Of a stretch of 12,837 nt of DNA, positions 5,673-12,837 are shown in pieces (within the stretch, counting starts at the first letter, position 1; each line of letters starts with the position of its first letter). Below the pieces are notes generated by a model that did not search any database, had not been told where the DNA came from, and was given only the letters and a program-made list of their open reading frames with translations. Both the position numbers and the translations under genes were made by a program. Origin of the DNA: DASPRM01 sp035319065 (GTDB lineage: Bacteria > Acidobacteriota > Terriglobia > Terriglobales > Acidobacteriaceae); NCBI GenBank assembly GCA_035319065.1, contig DATHDM010000171.1, positions 1-12,837 on the forward strand. The letters run 5' to 3'.

Positions 5673-6404
5673 CTAGGCCGCTACGCACCGCGCCTGCCGT
5701 TCCCGCTCGATCCCGTCCAGCGCGCGCCACAGCGCCCGCGCGGTGTTCTCGGCTGCGGCCAAGGCCCGCTCGGCCAACTCCGGCTGGCTCGCGATAAGCT
5801 TGGACAGCTCTTCTTTCCAAACTCGGGAGTGATAGACATCGGCGCCGATGTGCAGCGTGAAGTACCTGGTGGCGCGAGCGTCGGCGCCGTAACGCTCCCG
5901 CAGCCCTGTGGCTTTTTCCTTGGCCACGCGCGGAACCTGCGATTCATACGCGTAAAACGCAGCCAGCGCTTCGGCGGCGCTGGCTTCGGAAGCCAGCCGC
6001 CGGAAGTGTGCGATCAGGCCGCGCACTTCCTCTACCGGTTGCGAGCGGCGCGCCTGGTCGCGGCTCGCGCCCATGCCTTCGGCGAAATCCAGCCATAGCT
6101 CGCAGTGCGGCGGCGACTGTGTGCCCCCCTCTACACCCTCTTCATCACAAAGGTTCCTGAGCACTGCCCGGCGCAGCTCTCCATCCTCGAGCCGCGCATA
6201 CAACTGCCCCAGGTAAGTCGGGAACGCGGCCACGTGATGATAATAATCGGTCGCGTATTGCCGCAGGTCCTCGCGGCTCAACTCGCCCGCCGCCCACGCC
6301 TGATAAAAGGGATGGCCCAGCAGATCGTAACTCGCGATCCGCTCTTGCATTTCGTGCCAGAAATTCTCCACCTTCACATGCACCTCATCAATTTTGATTC
6401 CCAC
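5673..6404 (-). CDS. CADD-like TenA/PqqC-fold protein, candidate self-sacrificing p-aminobenzoate synthase
   Basis: Dimetal oxygenase-like protein of the CADD family (TenA/THI-4/PqqC fold). Chlamydial CADD and a Nitrosomonas homologue are known to make p-aminobenzoate for folate by sacrificing their own tyrosine and lysine side chains. The 243-residue product keeps all key residues: Tyr34 in HPFYQAW, Glu88 in CDEEG, His100, Tyr153-Glu154, Lys164, Tyr181, His185, Asp189 and His192. Compared with CADD numbering (Y27, E81, H88, Y141, E142, K152, Y170, H174, D178, H181) spacings agree, except for 5 extra residues between the first Glu and first His ligand and one fewer residue before His174. The start is GTG at 6404 with GGGAG 8 nt upstream. 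It is divergent from mnmG, with apparently overlapping promoters. Function by homology only. Confidence 0.83.
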   Translation of the reverse strand: MGIKIDEVHVKVENFWHEMQERIASYDLLGHPFYQAWAAGELSREDLRQYATDYYHHVAAFPTYLGQLYARLEDGELRRAVLRNLCDEEGVEGGTQSPPHCELWLDFAEGMGASRDQARRSQPVEEVRGLIAHFRRLASEASAAEALAAFYAYESQVPRVAKEKATGLRERYGADARATRYFTLHIGADVYHSRVWKEELSKLIASQPELAERALAAAENTARALWRALDGIERERQARCVAA

Positions 6405-6424
6405 CGCATTTGCTCCCGGCCGAC

Positions 6425-6454
6425 ACTATACGGGAAGCGTCGCATTCCTCACAA
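6425..6454 (-). promoter_or_regulatory. Candidate promoter of the CADD-like gene
   Basis: Minus strand TTGTGA (6454-6449) and TATAGT (6430-6425) are separated by 18 bp; matches to the sigma70 consensus are 4 of 6 and 5 of 6. The start codon at 6404 would follow a leader of roughly 13 nt holding GGGAG. The -35 overlaps that proposed for mnmG. Confidence 0.4.
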
Positions 6455-6476
6455 GCCGGCCTGCGATTGCTAAAAT
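6448..6476 (+). promoter_or_regulatory. Candidate promoter of mnmG
   Basis: CTCACA (6448-6453) and TAAAAT (6471-6476) are separated by 17 bp, with matches of 4 of 6 and 5 of 6, and TGC immediately before the -10 makes it an extended -10. Transcription would start near 6483 and leave a leader of about 100 nt before the mnmG ATG. Confidence 0.45.
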
Positions 6477-6582
6477 AAGGGTGCCGCGATGTGGGAGCGT
6501 GCGCCGTCATGCTTGTGCTCAGGAGCCCGCGGCAAGCAGGCGTGCGATCTGCAGTTCTCGGAAGCGGAAGACCAGCGTCACG

Positions 6583-8619
<2,037 letters not shown>

Positions 8620-8631
<12 letters not shown>

Positions 8632-8654
8632 CACTCCGCATTCGACAGTCAGCC
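8620..8654. repeat. 7-bp tandem repeat array overlapping the mnmG stop
   Basis: Five heptamers in exact register: GTCAGCA, CTTAGCA, CTCCGCA, TTCGACA, GTCAGCC. The first two contain the last codons and the TAG stop (8629-8631) of mnmG. This is the left arm of the hairpin at 8620-8686. Confidence 0.8.
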
Positions 8655-8686
8655 TGGTATTGGTTTGCGAAATGCTGAGCGCTGAC
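8620..8686. terminator. Hairpin formed by facing 7-bp repeats between convergent genes
   Basis: 8620-8635 (gtcagcacttagcact) pairs with 8671-8686 (aatgctgagcgctgac): 13 Watson-Crick pairs, one G-T pair and two mismatches over 16 positions, with a 35-nt loop. It lies between the convergent mnmG and decarboxylase genes, so it could act on both transcripts. There is no U-tract, so termination is inferred from position and pairing alone. Confidence 0.4.
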
Positions 8687-8698
8687 TTGCAACTCACA
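8671..8698. repeat. 7-bp tandem repeat array, reverse orientation, at the end of the decarboxylase gene
   Basis: Heptamers AATGCTG, AGCGCTG, ACTTGCA, ACTCACA; the last two are decayed and reach the stop codon of the minus-strand gene (8694-8696). It is the right arm of the hairpin. Confidence 0.6.
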
Positions 8699-10127
8699 AT
8701 TTGCCGCTCACAGCTTCCTGCACCACCCGCCAGCACTCCTGCACGTCGTCCCACGTCGTCCCCAGGTTGCCGATGGCGATGCGCAGCACCACCCGGTTGT
8801 GCAGCGCGGTATGGGAAATGAAAAACTTTCCCGAGGCATTCACCCGCTCCAGGATGTGCCGGTTCTCCTCGTCGCTTCCCCGGTAGCGGAAGCAGACGGC
8901 GGAGAACCCTACCGGCGCCATCACCTCAAAACGCGGGTCGGCGCGCACCTGCTCCTCCAGCCGCTTGGCGGAGCGGATGTGGTCGCGCAGCACCTGCTGA
9001 ATCCGATCGCGCCCGAAGTAGCGCAGCAGGAACCAGAATTTCAGCGCCCGAAAGCGATGCCCCAGCGGGATGCCGTAGTCCATCAGGTTCACGGCGCGCG
9101 GGTCATCCTGTGAGGTCAGGTACTCGGGCACCAGCGAAAACGCGCGCCGCAGTATGTCCGGCCGCCGGGTGTAAAACGTGCTCAGGTCCATGGGCGCGAA
9201 CAGCCATTTGTGGGGGTTCACCACCAGCGAGTGCGCGCGCTCCAGGCCGTCGAAGATCCAGCGATACTCGGGAAGGATCGCAGCCACCCCGGCGTAAGCT
9301 GCGTCCACATGCAGCCACAAGTTGTGCCGTTCGGCGATGTCCGCGATCGCCGCCAGCGGATCAACGCTCGTGGTTGAGGTGGTTCCAACCGTGGCGACCA
9401 CGCAGAACGGACGTAAGCCTTGGCTCCGATCCACCTCGATGGCGGCCGCCAGGGCTTCTGGTCGCATGCGGAATTCGGCGTCGGTTGCGATCTTGCGCAC
9501 ATGGCTCTGCCCCACGCCCAGTGCGATGGCGCCCTTCTCAATCGAGGAGTGCGCTTGCTCGGAGGTGTAAAGAACCAGGTCCGGAGGCGCGCCGTTCACC
9601 CGCGTTTCCGGATCCAGCATCTCCCGCGCCGCCGCCATCGCATGAAAGCTGCTGGTCGAAGCGGTGTCATACACGATGCCGAACCAGCTGGCGGGAACTC
9701 CCATCCACTCCCCGAACCAGCCAAGCGTCACCTGCTCCAGCTCGACCAGCGCCGGAGACGTCTTCCAGTGCAGGCCGTTGGTGTTCAGGGCTGACGCCAG
9801 CAGGTCCCCCAGGACGGCGGGCGCCGACCCGGTATTCGGGAAGTAGGCCAGGAATCCGGGGTGGTTCCAGTGAGTGACCGCAGGCAGAACCTTCTCCTGA
9901 AAATCGCGCAGGATGTCGTCGTAGCTCTCGCCCTGCTCAGGCGCGGATTTCGGCAGCGCGTCCACCAGCTCGCCCGGCTTCACCGCCGGCAGCACGGGGT
10001 AGTCGCGCACGTGCTTCAGGAACTCCGCGATCCAGTCCACTGCCTGGTGCCCAGCCAACCGGAAGTCTTCCAGGTAGGCATTCCAGTCAAGAGTCGGCTC
10101 AGTTCGCGGAGAAGTTGGCGCCGCCAT
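8694..10127 (-). CDS. PLP-dependent aromatic-L-amino-acid-type decarboxylase (group II)
   Basis: Cytosolic pyridoxal-phosphate enzyme of the group II decarboxylases, closest to aromatic amino acid (Dopa/Trp/Tyr/Phe) decarboxylases. The 477-residue length is typical. In order: THWNHPGFLAYFPNTGS (85-101), His193 in SEQAHSSIEKG (stacks on the cofactor ring), HVDAAYAG with Asp275 (binds the pyridine nitrogen), NPHKW with Lys307 (Schiff base), and VPEYLTS with Tyr336. That tyrosine matches the flexible-loop Tyr332 of mammalian Dopa decarboxylase; aldehyde synthases of this family have Phe there, so decarboxylation is favoured. The exact substrate cannot be read. The start at ATG 10127 has AGGAG 7 nt upstream and a perfect TATAAT at 10167-10162 on the minus strand. 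No transporter or other amine gene is adjacent. Confidence 0.93.
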   Translation of the reverse strand: MAAPTSPRTEPTLDWNAYLEDFRLAGHQAVDWIAEFLKHVRDYPVLPAVKPGELVDALPKSAPEQGESYDDILRDFQEKVLPAVTHWNHPGFLAYFPNTGSAPAVLGDLLASALNTNGLHWKTSPALVELEQVTLGWFGEWMGVPASWFGIVYDTASTSSFHAMAAAREMLDPETRVNGAPPDLVLYTSEQAHSSIEKGAIALGVGQSHVRKIATDAEFRMRPEALAAAIEVDRSQGLRPFCVVATVGTTSTTSVDPLAAIADIAERHNLWLHVDAAYAGVAAILPEYRWIFDGLERAHSLVVNPHKWLFAPMDLSTFYTRRPDILRRAFSLVPEYLTSQDDPRAVNLMDYGIPLGHRFRALKFWFLLRYFGRDRIQQVLRDHIRSAKRLEEQVRADPRFEVMAPVGFSAVCFRYRGSDEENRHILERVNASGKFFISHTALHNRVVLRIAIGNLGTTWDDVQECWRVVQEAVSGKL

Positions 10128-10161
10128 GGGTACGCTCCTGGCGCAACGAGGATCGACAACG

Positions 10162-10167
10162 ATTATA
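10162..10167 (-). promoter_or_regulatory. Consensus -10 box of the decarboxylase gene
   Basis: TATAAT on the minus strand, a full match, about 35 bp before the ATG at 10127 with AGGAG in between. No good -35 is seen 16-18 bp further upstream. Confidence 0.45.
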
Positions 10168-10219
10168 GAGAGTAAGAAGGAGGCAGAGCGGACTCAGGAG
10201 AAATGGCAATCGCCGATTT

Positions 10220-10522
10220 TCATAGGCGGCGTTTCTTTCTCTCTGCCTCGACCCGCCAGTGGAGCAGCACCTTGGCCTTTTCAAGTTCGGCGCGGCGGGC
10301 TGCGCTCAGGCCCTTCCCAGCCCGGTTGATGAAGTAGGTAAGCATACGCATGCCCGAGCCCGGTCCCTTGGGGGAAACTTCTTTTGACGCCAGAGTGCGC
10401 GCGATCGTGCTTGCGCTGCGGGTGAATAGTCCCTCCGGGGGATAGGTTGAGACCGTCTTCACACGGGCGATCCAGCGCTTCCCTTTTGGCTTGGCCTTCG
10501 CCCTTTTCTCTGCGCGTGCCAC
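10220..10522 (-). CDS. DUF3175 family protein
   Basis: Small basic protein of 100 residues. The core RWIARVKTVSTYPPEGLFTRSASTIARTLASKEVS, then MRMLTYFINRAGKGLSAARRAELEKAKVLL, matches DUF3175, in which W-x-x-x-V-T-x-x-S and S-x-L-x-F-Y-I-N-R-A-G-K-x-L are the recurring blocks. Function is unknown. Both ends are rich in Lys and Arg (KRAKAKPKGKR; ERKKRR), which may reflect nucleic-acid binding, but this is only composition. The start is GTG at 10522 with GGAAGG 7 nt upstream; no in-frame ATG precedes it. It lies 92 bp upstream of the decarboxylase on the same strand, but the latter has its own TATAAT. It is divergent from the phosphoesterase gene. Confidence 0.8.
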   Translation of the reverse strand: MARAEKRAKAKPKGKRWIARVKTVSTYPPEGLFTRSASTIARTLASKEVSPKGPGSGMRMLTYFINRAGKGLSAARRAELEKAKVLLHWRVEAERKKRRL

Positions 10523-10556
10523 GTTCTTGCCTTCCCCGCCGCGGACTGACCACCCC

Positions 10557-10576
10557 TTGTAATGGCCCGATTACAA
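10557..10576. promoter_or_regulatory. Inverted repeat TTGTAAT-N6-ATTACAA in a divergent promoter region
   Basis: Perfect 7-bp half-sites, 10557-10563 and 10570-10576, separated by ggcccg, lie between the DUF3175 gene (minus) and the phosphoesterase gene (plus). The geometry is that of a dimeric regulator's operator. Each half-site also contains TGTAAT, a 5 of 6 match to a -10 box, one reading outwards on each strand. For the minus strand a TTGCAA (10593-10598) sits 17 bp upstream of its -10, giving a plausible promoter for DUF3175. Confidence 0.4.
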
Positions 10577-10607
10577 CTTACCCGATTCCCGGTTGCAACC
10601 CCGCTGG

Positions 10608-10613
10608 TACCAT
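10608..10613 (+). promoter_or_regulatory. Candidate leaderless -10 box TACCAT before the phosphoesterase start
   Basis: TACCAT lies 6 nt before GTG 10620. ATTCCC (10585-10590) is 17 bp upstream, and TGCAAC (10594-10599) lies between. The same three words occur in the same order and nearly the same spacing in front of rsmG. Confidence 0.3.
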
Positions 10614-10619
10614 CTCGCC

Positions 10620-11081
10620 GTGCCCACGCTTGGCGTGATCTCCGACACGCACGGCCTGCTCCGTCCGGAGGTTCTGGACGCGCTCCGCGGCTGCGAGCGC
10701 ATCATCCATGCGGGCGACATCGGCAGCCCGGAAATTCTTCCCGCCCTTGCCGAGGTGGCTCCGGTTACCGCCATTCGCGGGAACATCGACAAGGCGCCCT
10801 GGGCGCAGGCGCTGCCTGAGACCGCGGTGGTCGATTTTGCCGGACTACTCATCTATGTGCTTCACAACTTGCAGGCCATGGATCTCAGCCCGAAGGCGGC
10901 CGGGTTTGCAGGCGTCATCAGCGGGCACTCGCATGTCCCGAAGCAGGAAATTCGCGGCGGCGTGCTCTACCTCAACCCAGGCAGCGCCGGACCGCGGCGC
11001 TTCCGCCTGCCGGTCTCTGTAGCCCGCATTCGCGTATACAACGGCAAACTGGCTCCGGAAATCGTGCTGCTCGAGAAATAA
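10620..11081 (+). CDS. YfcE/MJ0936-type metallophosphoesterase
   Basis: Calcineurin-like phosphodiesterase/phosphatase of the small YfcE/MJ0936 group, cytosolic, with a two-metal centre. All ligands can be placed: Asp9 and His11 in ISDTHG, Asp33 in HAGDIG, Asn55 in IRGNID, His82, and His103/His105 in SGHSHVP. The segment around His82 reads LHNLQ instead of the common THGH. NPGSAGPRRF near the C-terminus is also typical. I start at GTG 10620, giving 153 residues and the canonical MPTLGVISDTHG opening; TTG at 10593 would add nine residues across the promoter-like region. The physiological substrate of this group is unknown. Confidence 0.92.
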   Translation: MPTLGVISDTHGLLRPEVLDALRGCERIIHAGDIGSPEILPALAEVAPVTAIRGNIDKAPWAQALPETAVVDFAGLLIYVLHNLQAMDLSPKAAGFAGVISGHSHVPKQEIRGGVLYLNPGSAGPRRFRLPVSVARIRVYNGKLAPEIVLLEK

Positions 11082-11086
11082 GCATG

Positions 11087-11114
11087 GACTGCTGAATGCT
11101 GGCTGCTGAATCAA
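11087..11114. repeat. Degenerate 7-bp tandem repeat array downstream of the phosphoesterase gene
   Basis: Four heptamers in register: GACTGCT, GAATGCT, GGCTGCT, GAATCAA. It begins 5 bp after the stop codon. Confidence 0.7.
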
Positions 11115-11120
11115 CTTTCC

Positions 11121-11149
11121 TGGCCACCCATGCCCATTGCTGCTACATT
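11121..11149 (+). promoter_or_regulatory. Candidate promoter of the secreted NTF2-like gene
   Basis: TGGCCA (11121-11126, 4 of 6) and TACATT (11144-11149, 4 of 6) are separated by 17 bp, with TGC directly before the -10 (extended -10). The ATG at 11188 follows a leader of about 30 nt with a strong AGGGGGA Shine-Dalgarno (from 11177). Confidence 0.35.
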
Positions 11150-11187
11150 GCTCCCGAAAAATCCAATTCAAACGACAGGGGGAACAC

Positions 11188-11703
11188 ATGTACAGACTGC
11201 TCGTGGCGCTGGCGCTGGTGGTCGGAATTCCGGTTGCGGCCACCGCACAGGCGCCCGCAAAACCTTCCGCTAAACCCGCCTCAAAGTCTGGCGCCGCGAG
11301 TATCTCCCGAGAGAAGGCGGCGGTCATGGCGCCGGTTCACCAATTTGTGGACGGTTTCAACAAGGGCGACGTGACCTCGGCGCTCGGGGCGTGCGCGGAA
11401 GAAACCTACATCATCGACGAATTTCCGCCCTACCAGTGGCACGGAGCCGGAGCGTGCGCCAAGTGGGCCGGCGACTACGATGCCGACAGCAAGAAGAACG
11501 ACGTCAGCGATGGAGTCGTCACGCTCAGCACCCCCAAACACGTGGACATCGCGGGCGATCGCGCCTATGTGGTCGTGCCGGCGAACTATGTCTTCAAACA
11601 GAAAGGGCAGGTGATGAAGGAAGCCGGCTCGATCCTGACGATCACCTTGCAAAAAGGCGCAAACGGCTGGCGCATAACGGCGTGGACCTGGGCGAAGAGC
11701 TAG
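11188..11703 (+). CDS. Secreted NTF2-like (SnoaL/DUF4440-type) protein
   Basis: A 171-residue exported protein. MYRLLVALALVVGIPVAATAQA is a clean Sec signal peptide (basic residue, hydrophobic core, A-x-A cleavage near residue 22), followed by a Lys/Pro/Ala linker to about residue 40. The rest has the cone-shaped NTF2/SnoaL pattern: HQFVDGFNKGDVTSALGACAEETYIIDEFPPYQWHGA, then a long strand pair ending in AGSILTITLQKGANGWRITAWTWAK, the usual closing W-x-I-x-x-x-x-W strand. This fold binds small hydrophobic ligands or serves as an enzyme; no catalytic set is identifiable. The ATG at 11188 is chosen over a longer in-frame start at 11137 because it gives the signal peptide and has AGGGGGA 5-6 nt upstream. 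Location is periplasmic or extracellular. Confidence 0.85.
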   Translation: MYRLLVALALVVGIPVAATAQAPAKPSAKPASKSGAASISREKAAVMAPVHQFVDGFNKGDVTSALGACAEETYIIDEFPPYQWHGAGACAKWAGDYDADSKKNDVSDGVVTLSTPKHVDIAGDRAYVVVPANYVFKQKGQVMKEAGSILTITLQKGANGWRITAWTWAKS

Positions 11704-11713
11704 AAGCTTAGAC

Positions 11714-11764
11714 AACAGCGCTCAGCCGTCAGCACTGGGAGCCGGCTGCTGACTGCTGCTCAGA
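11714..11764. repeat. Facing 7-bp repeats forming a hairpin before rsmG
   Basis: Forward heptamers AACAGCG, CTCAGCC, GTCAGCA (11714-11734) face reverse heptamers GGCTGCT, GACTGCT, GCTCAGA (11744-11764). AGCCGTCAGCA (11724-11734) pairs with TGCTGACTGCT (11747-11757) in 10 of 11 positions around a 12-nt loop. It starts 11 bp after the NTF2-like gene and could end its transcript, though no U-tract follows. Confidence 0.7.
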
Positions 11765-11788
11765 TTCCCCGCCTGCAACTCGGCCGAT

Positions 11789-11794
11789 TACCAT
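11789..11794 (+). promoter_or_regulatory. Candidate leaderless -10 box TACCAT before rsmG
   Basis: TACCAT ends 7 nt before the rsmG ATG, and no Shine-Dalgarno is present. ATTCCC (11764-11769) and TGCAAC (11774-11779) lie upstream, as in front of the phosphoesterase gene. Confidence 0.3.
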
Positions 11795-11801
11795 TGATTC
11801 G

Positions 11802-12491
11802 ATGGATGCCGCCCGCATCGCCGAGCTGCTGGGTCCTTTTCTGGGCGACAGCCCGCTCAACTCGTCGCAGCTGACGGCGGTTTCCACCTACCTCGACCTG
11901 CTCCTGCGCTGGAACGCGAAGATGAACCTGACCTCGCTGCGCGATCCCGCCGAGATCATCACCCGGCACTTCGGGGAGTCATTTTTCCTGGCTGGGCAGG
12001 CGGTCGCAGCGGGCAGGGAAGTGACCTGCGTGGACGTGGGCTCGGGCGCGGGTTTTCCCGGGCTGCCGCTTAAGCTTTACCGGCCGCGGGTGCGGCTCAC
12101 CCTGGTCGAGGCACAATATCGTAAAGCGATATTTCTGCGCGAGGTCATCCGCGCCTTGGATCTCGCCGGCGCCGAGGTCTTCGCCGGCCGCGCCGAGGAG
12201 ATGGCGGCGAATCCCACCCCTGCGGCCGACCTGGTCACCATGCGAGCTGTCGAGCGCTTCGAGGAGGTTCTTCCCGTTGCCGCGCGTCTCGTGCGCCAGG
12301 ATCAAAATGAGGTTGGCCGCGCGGGAGCTCTTGCCCTCCTGATCGGCGCCGCTGGCGCCGATCGCATTGCGCAGCTCCTGCCCGGCTTCCGGTGGGGCGA
12401 ACCCATGCTCGTTCCCCAGTCCTCAGGCCGCCTGCTCCTGCTCGGGTGGCTCGAAACTGGGAAGGTGAAGCAGCCGGAATCAAGTCAGTAA
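11802..12491 (+). CDS. rsmG: 16S rRNA (guanine527-N7)-methyltransferase RsmG (GidB)
   Basis: S-adenosylmethionine-dependent methyltransferase of the 530 loop of 16S rRNA; in other bacteria its loss gives low-level streptomycin resistance. The 229-residue product has YLDLLLRWNAKMNLTSLRD (30-48), RHFGES, the cofactor loop VDVGSGAGFPGLPL (77-90), Glu103 ending the next strand (LTLVEA), RKAIFLREV (107-115) and MRAV (147-150). The family's I-x-R-H-I-L-D-S segment reads ITRHFGESF, with Glu in place of Asp. Length is slightly above average (about 210). The ATG at 11802 lacks a Shine-Dalgarno and follows a TACCAT box by 7 nt. It is separated from mnmG by about 3.2 kb, and parA/parB do not follow within the window. 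Confidence 0.95.
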   Translation: MDAARIAELLGPFLGDSPLNSSQLTAVSTYLDLLLRWNAKMNLTSLRDPAEIITRHFGESFFLAGQAVAAGREVTCVDVGSGAGFPGLPLKLYRPRVRLTLVEAQYRKAIFLREVIRALDLAGAEVFAGRAEEMAANPTPAADLVTMRAVERFEEVLPVAARLVRQDQNEVGRAGALALLIGAAGADRIAQLLPGFRWGEPMLVPQSSGRLLLLGWLETGKVKQPESSQ

Positions 12492-12837
12492 ACACCTCCC
12501 ACGGACCGCTTCAGACCATAAAAGTGGTCAACGCCAGTTCATTTTCAAGGGAGTCAGGACAAGAAAGTAGTCTGCTGAGCTCGAAGAGCTAACCAGAGTG
12601 GTCCCGGATTCCCTGGCGGGGATCCTGGCGGGAAGGCTCTTTTCCACACCAAAATCGCGGGGGAACCAGGGTGATAAACGTGGTCCATGGGGTTCGACTA
12701 TCAGGCTCAAGCCAAGGCCTGATATCCGGAATTCTAGCCGCTACATGCCTAAAGTGGACCAAACCGGATGAATTGCGAGGATTTCAGACTTTAACGAAGA
12801 TTTTCCAGCGGTAGAGAATCCAGCCCAGAATCAAGAA
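12492..12837. other. Gene-free 346 bp with recurring GTGG(T/A)C motifs
   Basis: No supported gene. Four related words occur: AAAGTGGTC (12521-12529), GAGTGGTCC (12596-12604), ACGTGGTCC (12678-12686-like) and AAAGTGGACC (12751-12760). Several form small inverted repeats: GACCA-N6-TGGTC (12514-12529) and ACCA-GAG-TGGT (12592-12602). CCTGGCGGG is also repeated directly (12612-12620 and 12624-12632). Multiple GTGG-type words are seen at the ends of some IS21-type elements, so a remnant of an element end is possible. At the right edge a minus-strand frame of 17 codons runs in from outside and stops at 12784; it could be the tail of a further gene. Confidence 0.35.

Noticed and set aside
6394..6582. 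63-codon in-frame extension upstream of mnmG
   Set aside because: The ATG at 6583 gives the canonical N-terminus with Cys47 at its standard position; the extension crosses the divergent promoter region and has low-complexity composition.
9110..9877. 255-codon plus-strand frame opposite the decarboxylase
   Set aside because: Arg/Pro/Ser-rich antisense shadow; the minus-strand frame has every catalytic residue of the decarboxylase.
12528..12710. 60-codon minus-strand frame after rsmG
   Set aside because: No recognisable domain, no ribosome binding site, and it runs through the GTGGTC repeats; chance frame is more likely.

Overview
The window looks like a core chromosomal segment of a GC-rich, Gram-negative-type bacterium, most likely an Acidobacteriota member. 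That placement is inferred from high GC, a PATAN/DUF4388 protein, a DUF3175 protein, a CADD-like protein and degenerate 7-bp repeats in many gene gaps; there is no rRNA to confirm it. I see no rRNA, tRNA, CRISPR array or intact mobile element. Fifteen protein genes are supported.

Layout. 1-1648, plus strand: the 3' end of a DUF4388 gene, a MogA/MoaB molybdopterin adenylyltransferase and a VTT/YqaA-type membrane protein. 1802-3543, minus strand: a DUF6580 membrane protein and a YdjM-type membrane hydrolase. 3544-3949: about 400 bp with no convincing gene. 3950-5075, plus: an uncharacterised membrane protein and rlmH. 5142-6404, minus: an FlK-type thioesterase and a CADD-like oxidase-fold protein (candidate self-sacrificing p-aminobenzoate synthase). 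6583-8631, plus: mnmG. 8694-10522, minus: an aromatic-amino-acid-type PLP decarboxylase and a DUF3175 protein. 10620-12491, plus: a YfcE-type phosphoesterase, a secreted NTF2-like protein and rsmG. 12492-12837: gene-free, with recurring GTGG(T/A)C motifs.

How the genes fit together. Three genes serve RNA modification: rlmH (23S rRNA, helix 69), mnmG (tRNA wobble uridine) and rsmG (16S G527). MnmG works with MnmE and methylene-tetrahydrofolate, and it is transcribed divergently from the CADD-like gene, whose family can supply the p-aminobenzoate part of folate. This is a suggestive link, not a proven one. mnmG and rsmG, often neighbours as gidA-gidB, are about 3.2 kb apart here with five genes between them. 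The other genes look like single-gene or two-gene units.

The most unusual feature is not a gene. At least eight intergenic gaps carry degenerate tandem repeats with a strict 7-bp period (consensus about NTCAGCA, or TGCTGAN on the other strand), often as facing inverted copies able to form hairpins. The arrays reach stop codons (mnmG) and lie next to start codons (rlmH) but were not noticed inside genes. A second theme is a group of genes with a TANNNT box 6-7 nt before a possible start codon and no Shine-Dalgarno, which suggests leaderless transcripts.
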